Source of the DNA: Bacteroidales bacterium
GTDB taxonomy: Bacteria; Bacteroidota; Bacteroidia; Bacteroidales; WCHB1-69
Reading direction: 5' to 3'
Length of the DNA stretch: 10,841 nt
NCBI GenBank assembly: GCA_031266895.1
Contig: JAISAD010000163.1
Span: 1 to 10,841, forward strand
The translations under genes and the position numbers were made by a program. Below the pieces are notes generated by a model that made no database searches, was not told the DNA's origin, and saw only the letters and a program-made list of their open reading frames with translations. Shown here piece by piece: positions 6,518-10,841 of the stretch. Every line of letters starts with the position of its first letter. The stretch's first letter is position 1.

Positions 6518-7087
6518 TCAAAAATTAACCTTTACTCCGACCCCACTGCAGGTTAACCCCAAATCAAGGGTTATGCTGCGGGCGCTCGTCAATTGCCGGG
6601 CATTGCGATTGAATATATCAACGGCACTGTAGAGTGTTTTTCTGTATTTATTGCGGAAAGTAACGGACATTATCCCAAAGCTTATCCCTAATGCCCCATT
6701 AGCGGCAAAGATAATAACGTCAGAAATCAGTACGCCGGTACCACGCAGAAAAGCCCCTATCATCCACCCGACGGCAGCGCCGGAAAAGGCGCTGGCCAAT
6801 ATGCCTGTAATGAAATATATAGAGAATTGCCGATTGGCTTTTAACATGGCCTTATAGGCTTCGGGGCAAATTTTCATTACTTCTGTTACCTCTTTTGAGG
6901 AAAACAGATCGCCCTTATAACTAAACACTATGCCGATTTCGGTATTTTTTGCCTTAATGGTGTCTGCATCTGGCCTTACTGCAGCGGTGTCATAAGTTTG
7001 CGCCTGCAGGCTGAAAATGCACAGCAACAGCATTATACTGCCTGTTATCCGGCATAATTGCAATTGGATTCCTGGATTCTTTATCAT
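6518..7087 (-). CDS. small membrane protein with signal peptide and two transmembrane segments, unknown function
   Basis: Predicted protein of 189 residues that I do not recognise. Residues 1-30 look like a signal peptide (SIMLLLCIFSLQAQ). A polar segment follows (31-87) with a YKGDLFSSKEVTEVMK stretch and CPEAYKAMLKANRQF, an arrangement seen in uncharacterised Bacteroidota envelope proteins. Two Gly/Ala-rich hydrophobic helices lie at about 88-113 and 117-142, joined by a very short turn, then a basic stretch (FRNKYRK) and a soluble tail ending GVKVNF. The helical hairpin would place both ends on the same side of the inner membrane. It is separated from the lipoprotein gene upstream by 150 bases without a TAnnTTTG match, so whether it belongs to that operon is unclear. 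The two palindrome arrays lie downstream of its stop. Confidence 0.7.
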   Translation of the reverse strand: MIKNPGIQLQLCRITGSIMLLLCIFSLQAQTYDTAAVRPDADTIKAKNTEIGIVFSYKGDLFSSKEVTEVMKICPEAYKAMLKANRQFSIYFITGILASAFSGAAVGWMIGAFLRGTGVLISDVIIFAANGALGISFGIMSVTFRNKYRKTLYSAVDIFNRNARQLTSARSITLDLGLTCSGVGVKVNF

Positions 7088-7237
7088 TGGGTTATCTGTT
7101 TAAAAGTTTATATGTTACGGTTTGTTAGAGCCTGATATTGTTCACTTCGCCATCGGGGCGGGGGATGCTTTTCATTCAGAATTAAGCTGATGGTTATTAA
7201 TGGTGTTTTTGTATTCATATTCCGTTATTTTGAAATG

Positions 7238-8203
7238 TTATTTTACAGATACATGGCCACTATAATCAATTGAAAAACTTCTTGCAAATTCATCATTTGG
7301 ATTGAAAGGAGATTGCCATTTTACCACATAATGCCCATTTTTGCCATTAATGGTGTACTCATAATAGTAATAATCTTTGTCTTTAGATTCATAGTAGGAA
7401 GCCACTTGAACAATGGATGCTAATTGATTATTCGCAATATTAATCAGATAAGCCTTTTTACGATAATCATCAAAAAACCAGCCACCGTTATTTACTATGA
7501 TTAAAAAACTTTCAAATAAAGTGTTAGTACCGGATATTTTACCTATAAGATAAATTTGGATTTGCTTTTTAGCATTATTAATAATATCCTGTTGAATATT
7601 GGGCTGATACATGGAATAACGACTAATAATATTCTGTTCACAAAGCAAATCATGCAAATTCCCTGTAACCGGAACCGTTGGCAGAGTATCTGACAGTTGA
7701 GACATTGTAATCAATGTGTCATTTGCATGATTTTTTGCATTTTGTAATAATTCCAAATCCCTGCCTGCAATGACATTATGTTTTTCTGAACCATTTTCAA
7801 AATGAATAGATTGCCACCATCTTTTCGCCTTTATAATTTTACATTTTGTTTTTAAAAGCTGAACATACATCGTTGCCGCGTCGTCTCTGATAGAACGATT
7901 TCCCGAATTTGCAACCGAATCTAAAAAATCATTCCTGTCATATTTAATATCAAAAATATCACCATATTCTTTGAGTTGAACTTTATAATGAATATACCAG
8001 TTGTCGCGGTAATAAGCTTTTCTAAAAAAATATTCGGCATTGTCAAGGACAGTTGCACTGTCTTGGCAATATTTACAAGGAACACGGACACAGTCATTAA
8101 ACCTAAAAGAACTTTTTGAGTGCCCACATTTGTCCGTTAGTTTTACGATATAACACGAGGATACACACAATCCGATTATTAAGAATAAAATAAGTTTTTT
8201 CAT
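7238..8203 (-). CDS. lipoprotein with CKYC motif, second of two paralogues; candidate immunity protein
   Basis: Predicted 321-residue lipoprotein of unknown family. The N-terminus MKKLILFLIIGLCVSSC has a lipobox with the modified Cys at 17, so the mature protein is anchored to a membrane on the periplasmic side. It shares segments along its whole length with the gene just upstream: PCKYCxDS (43-46 is C-x-x-C), KEYG, a Lys/Cys-rich KxKCK, QNIIS, IYLIG, ESF, and a long C-terminal block ending in an identical GHVSVK. The pair therefore arose by tandem duplication and has diverged considerably since. It starts 9 bases after its paralogue and is the third gene after the RHS protein, which makes an immunity or accessory role for the RHS tip plausible but unproven. 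GC content is far below that of the housekeeping block. Confidence 0.8.
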   Translation of the reverse strand: MKKLILFLIIGLCVSSCYIVKLTDKCGHSKSSFRFNDCVRVPCKYCQDSATVLDNAEYFFRKAYYRDNWYIHYKVQLKEYGDIFDIKYDRNDFLDSVANSGNRSIRDDAATMYVQLLKTKCKIIKAKRWWQSIHFENGSEKHNVIAGRDLELLQNAKNHANDTLITMSQLSDTLPTVPVTGNLHDLLCEQNIISRYSMYQPNIQQDIINNAKKQIQIYLIGKISGTNTLFESFLIIVNNGGWFFDDYRKKAYLINIANNQLASIVQVASYYESKDKDYYYYEYTINGKNGHYVVKWQSPFNPNDEFARSFSIDYSGHVSVK

Positions 8204-8212
8204 ATCAAATCT

Positions 8213-9166
8213 TTATTTTACAGATACATGTCCATCATTATCAAAAGTGAAACTTCTCACAAACCGATCATTTGTTTCAAAAGAGTATCGCTGATTTACC
8301 ATATAATGTCCATTCTTGGAATTAATAGCATATTCATTGTATAAAAAATCTTCATCCTCAATATATTTCGATACTTGAATAATAGAAATCAATTTATTTT
8401 TCTTTACATTTACAAGATAGCCGTTATATTGCAGAGACTCATCCCAAACATTGTCCACAGCTATATAAAAACTTTCATAGTCTTTTTTGTTGGGAAGTTG
8501 TCCAATGAGATATATTTTTAAATAATCTTGCGGATTAGATATGATTTCCTTTTGAGCATCTTTATCAAGAAAAGATAGAAAATTACTGATAATATTTTGT
8601 TGAGCGAATAATTTTAATAATGTTCCCGAAATAAGTATTGTTTGTAAATTATTCAATTTTTTTATATCTATGAATAAAGTATCTTGATTGTAACTTCCAC
8701 AATTGCGTAGAAATGACATATCCATATTAGAAATAGCAGGAGTATTCCACCCGAAATCAGCGAATTGATTATTATAATTCCAATCCCACGCTCGACGATT
8801 GTCATACTTAACAACTTTGCATTTTGGCTTTAAAATAAAAAATCTTGGATTTAGCATATATTGGCAAGCCGTTAGATTGATGGAATCCAAATTGGTACTT
8901 TCGTATTCAACAATGGCTATATTACCATACTCTTTAACATGAATTTTATAATCATAACGATCATACCTAAAATACTCGGGATTTATTCCATACCGTTTTC
9001 TATAAAGATATTTAGCGTTTTCAGCAACAGATGAACTATCTTTACAATATTTGCATGGAAATTTGGGTGTATAAAAGATTGATGCATCATGTCCTTTTAT
9101 GATAAAACAGGAAGGTAACATTATTCCTAGCGTTAAAAACAATATCAATAACTTCGTGTTTTTCAT
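8213..9166 (-). CDS. lipoprotein with CKYC motif, first of two paralogues; candidate immunity protein
   Basis: Predicted 317-residue lipoprotein. I start it at the ATG at 9166 because this gives MKNTKLLILFLTLGIMLPSC, a standard lipoprotein signal with the lipidated Cys at 20; an in-frame ATG ten codons upstream overlaps the RHS gene and spoils the signal. The body matches its neighbour downstream: CKYCKDSSSVAENAKY (C38 and C41), KEYGNI, KPKCKVVK, QNIIS, IYLIG, YESFYIAVDN, and a C-terminal block ending GHVSVK. The shared pairs of cysteines could form a disulfide or bind a metal. The start is 10 bases after the RHS stop codon, the position where immunity genes of polymorphic toxins normally lie. 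A lipid-anchored product would protect the periplasm rather than the cytoplasm, so it may instead be an envelope partner. No function is recognised. Confidence 0.8.
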   Translation of the reverse strand: MKNTKLLILFLTLGIMLPSCFIIKGHDASIFYTPKFPCKYCKDSSSVAENAKYLYRKRYGINPEYFRYDRYDYKIHVKEYGNIAIVEYESTNLDSINLTACQYMLNPRFFILKPKCKVVKYDNRRAWDWNYNNQFADFGWNTPAISNMDMSFLRNCGSYNQDTLFIDIKKLNNLQTILISGTLLKLFAQQNIISNFLSFLDKDAQKEIISNPQDYLKIYLIGQLPNKKDYESFYIAVDNVWDESLQYNGYLVNVKKNKLISIIQVSKYIEDEDFLYNEYAINSKNGHYMVNQRYSFETNDRFVRSFTFDNDGHVSVK

Positions 9167-9176
9167 TAGTATATGA

Positions 9177-9630
9177 TTAGTATTTATATATTGCATATCT
9201 TAAAGGAGAAAAATTATTATTGGAGAAAGGAATAACATGATTAGTATTATATATAAAGTTCTCATAATGCCTTTGATTAAACCCAGTTGTCATTGGCACC
9301 CATGGATTGCTTGTATTATAAGTACTACCGGGGTCATAACTATAAATTGTACCTCGTGTTATAACAAAACTTGGATAAATAGCCTCAAGGTCAGCAGGAC
9401 TATGTTGAAGATACGCCCGTTCCGAATCATTAATATAATGAGTATGAAATTCATATTTTGCATTATTAGGGACATTTGATAAATCCACATGATGTTTGGC
9501 AAACGAACCATAAGCCAAATCACCTACATTTCCATTATCTAATATCCATCCGCCAACTTCTCTACCCCATGCAAAGCTTCTTTGTATTGCAGTGTTTAAT
9601 TTGCTAAAACCACCATAAGTTAATTTTCCG
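9177..9630 (-). other. C-terminal JAMM/JAB-like metallopeptidase toxin domain of the RHS protein
   Basis: After the Gly/Ala-rich segment, a domain of about 150 residues carries the parts of a JAMM (MPN+) zinc site in the right order: E428 in REVGGWIL (the E-x-G-G-x-L strand of JAB proteins, codon at 9558-9560), H466-T-H468 (codons 9438-9446), and S481-P-A-D484 (codons 9390-9401), numbered from the first visible residue. The gap of 12 residues between the second His and the Ser is longer than the classical 7. JAB-like domains are known as tips of bacterial polymorphic toxins, where they are expected to act as peptidases or isopeptidases. The substrate here is unknown. The signature was read by eye, so another HxH metalloenzyme fold cannot be excluded. 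Confidence 0.6.
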
Positions 9631-10841
9631 AAAGGTTGAGAGCCATTTCGTGTATATTGTGCATAAGATGACGCCATTTGCAGTTCATAGCCTGCAATGG
9701 AAAGAGTGGCTCCAAATACGCCTGCCATTAAAATATCTAACGGCTCTGCATGGTTGCAGGCTGCACTTACCACACCTGCAGCCATCCCCCCTGCAATAGC
9801 CCCTAACTCACCGCCTATCATAGTGGAAGCTCCTGCACCAATACCGCCTGCTAAGGCACCAATGCCGACATTTTTTAGCAATTTAAGAAGATCACCCTCT
9901 TTATAGGGATTTGATATGGCTGCTGTTAACCCTATATAGCTCGCAGTACTTATTGCTCCGCAAATCATGCCGGTTGCTATATTTCCGGCAATAGCACCTA
10001 TCGCTGTTGTAGCAGATGTGGCTATAGCAGTAGAAAGTCCGGTACCTATCCCTGCTGTAGCTGCACCGATAGCTGCTCCACCCAAAATATAGCCTGCCAT
10101 TGCCCATCCGGAGGCGCCCATTGCCTTTCCCATTTGCAATCCTTGAAATGCTCCTACTATTGCCCCAAAGACAAACTGTACCCACTCCCCATTGGGGTCA
10201 GTGTACATTACCGGGCTGTTCATGCAGTAGTTATAGGGTGTAAGCGAGGGGTAGCTGCTTGCCCGCGGGTCCACGGAGAGCCAGATGCTTAAGTCCGAAT
10301 TATAGTATCGCGCTCCGAAGTAGGAGTAGCTGCTCTCCTCATCGCGCTCTTTTCCGCTGAAGGTAAACATGGTGTTCCATGAGGTGGTGCGCTGGTCTAT
10401 GCGCGGTTCACCGAATGGGAGGTACTGCAGGTGCTGGATGGCCTTGCCGTTTTTGTCGGTTATCCATGCGGCGCTGCCCAGGTGGTCGGGGTGGTAGAAA
10501 TAGAGTTCTGTTTCGGTATTTTGTACGGTTGTGTAGTCATGGAGCTTGTACAGTTTTACCTTTTCCGATTCCGAATTTATTACTCTCGGTATTTCCGGCT
10601 CAAGAGAGGTGAGGCAATTCATCCACAGCTTTTTGTAGGGGTCGCGCCACTGTTCCTGTTTCTCCTGCCAGTTGCCGATGGGCGACTTAATGTCACGTAA
10701 TCCGCCCCCGCCGATTTTGGATGCAATGCGGTCGTTGCCGGCGTAGTAGTGCTTGGTATAGCCTTTCGGAGTGGCTACCAGATAGGCCGAAGCATAGAGA
10801 GTAGCCATTTCGGGTTTAGGCTGCCCGTACCAGTAGCCGTT
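9177..10841 (-). CDS. RHS-family polymorphic toxin protein, C-terminal 554 residues (5' end outside window)
   Basis: Only the end of the gene is present; the frame is open to the window edge, so no start is assigned (numbering below is from the first visible residue). Residues 1-60 carry the YTKHYYAGNDRIASKIGGG segment typical of Bacteroidota RHS proteins. The RHS-associated core follows at about 112-218: YFYHPDHLGSAAW, YLPFGEPR, FSGKERDEE, YFGARYYNSDLSIWLSVDP and YNYCMNSPVMYTDPNGEW. DPNGEW replaces the DPxGL cleavage motif of proteobacterial RHS proteins. Residues about 222-391 are Gly/Ala-rich and hydrophobic, as in segments thought to help deliver the toxin across membranes. The last 150 residues form a separate toxin-like domain, described in its own entry. 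RHS proteins enclose and deliver C-terminal effectors to competing cells. Two lipoprotein genes follow within 10 and 9 bases, and GC content falls after the core. Confidence 0.93.
   Translation of the reverse strand, partial: NGYWYGQPKPEMATLYASAYLVATPKGYTKHYYAGNDRIASKIGGGGLRDIKSPIGNWQEKQEQWRDPYKKLWMNCLTSLEPEIPRVINSESEKVKLYKLHDYTTVQNTETELYFYHPDHLGSAAWITDKNGKAIQHLQYLPFGEPRIDQRTTSWNTMFTFSGKERDEESSYSYFGARYYNSDLSIWLSVDPRASSYPSLTPYNYCMNSPVMYTDPNGEWVQFVFGAIVGAFQGLQMGKAMGASGWAMAGYILGGAAIGAATAGIGTGLSTAIATSATTAIGAIAGNIATGMICGAISTASYIGLTAAISNPYKEGDLLKLLKNVGIGALAGGIGAGASTMIGGELGAIAGGMAAGVVSAACNHAEPLDILMAGVFGATLSIAGYELQMASSYAQYTRNGSQPFGKLTYGGFSKLNTAIQRSFAWGREVGGWILDNGNVGDLAYGSFAKHHVDLSNVPNNAKYEFHTHYINDSERAYLQHSPADLEAIYPSFVITRGTIYSYDPGSTYNTSNPWVPMTTGFNQRHYENFIYNTNHVIPFSNNNFSPLRYAIYKY

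Noticed and set aside
7088..7237. Promoter for the small membrane-protein gene
   Set aside because: No TAnnTTTG match occurs on the minus strand in this 150-base gap, so I make no call.

Overview
The window looks like a chromosomal segment of a Bacteroidota bacterium, probably Bacteroidales-like. The evidence is: -7 promoter elements of the TAnnTTTG type, A-rich leaders without clear Shine-Dalgarno sequences, an RHS protein with the YTKHYYAG-type core common in Bacteroidota, a helix-hairpin-helix/outer-membrane-barrel protein, and a carboxynorspermidine decarboxylase. Every gene I can support lies on the minus strand, so transcription runs from high to low coordinates.

Housekeeping block (about 364-5881). 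Reading in the direction of transcription, a short Nfu-type Fe-S carrier (nfu-like), the ATPase/GTPase ychF and the polyamine enzyme nspC follow each other with gaps of 14 and 30 bases and look like one operon with a promoter at about 5909-5916. After a 93-base gap carrying another promoter-like element (3278-3285) comes a two-gene unit: a small predicted outer-membrane barrel protein and, 5 bases later, a large secreted protein with a helix-hairpin-helix domain followed by a predicted beta-barrel. The 363 bases at the left end hold no convincing gene.

Repeat-bearing gap (5882-6517). This non-coding gap contains two adjacent arrays of short palindromes. Array A has five units with an AGTAGCTACT-like core, array B six units with a CTGCGCAG core. 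The cores differ, but centre-to-centre spacing is 21 or 22 bases in both, two helical turns, with A-rich spacers. This is the most unusual structure in the window and I do not recognise it.

Accessory block (6518-10841). An RHS-family gene enters from the right edge (its 5' part is outside the window). Its core ends at a DPNGEW junction and is followed by a Gly/Ala-rich hydrophobic stretch and a C-terminal domain with a complete JAMM/JAB metallopeptidase-like signature (E...HTH...SPAD). Directly downstream, with gaps of 10 and 9 bases, are two paralogous lipoproteins with a shared CKYC motif; position and duplication make them candidate immunity proteins, although a lipidated immunity protein would imply action in the periplasm or at the envelope. 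Base composition drops sharply from the RHS core (about 50-60% GC in counted stretches) to the tip and lipoproteins (about 22-32%), as expected of an exchanged toxin/immunity cassette. A small two-helix membrane protein of unknown function lies between this cassette and the repeat arrays.
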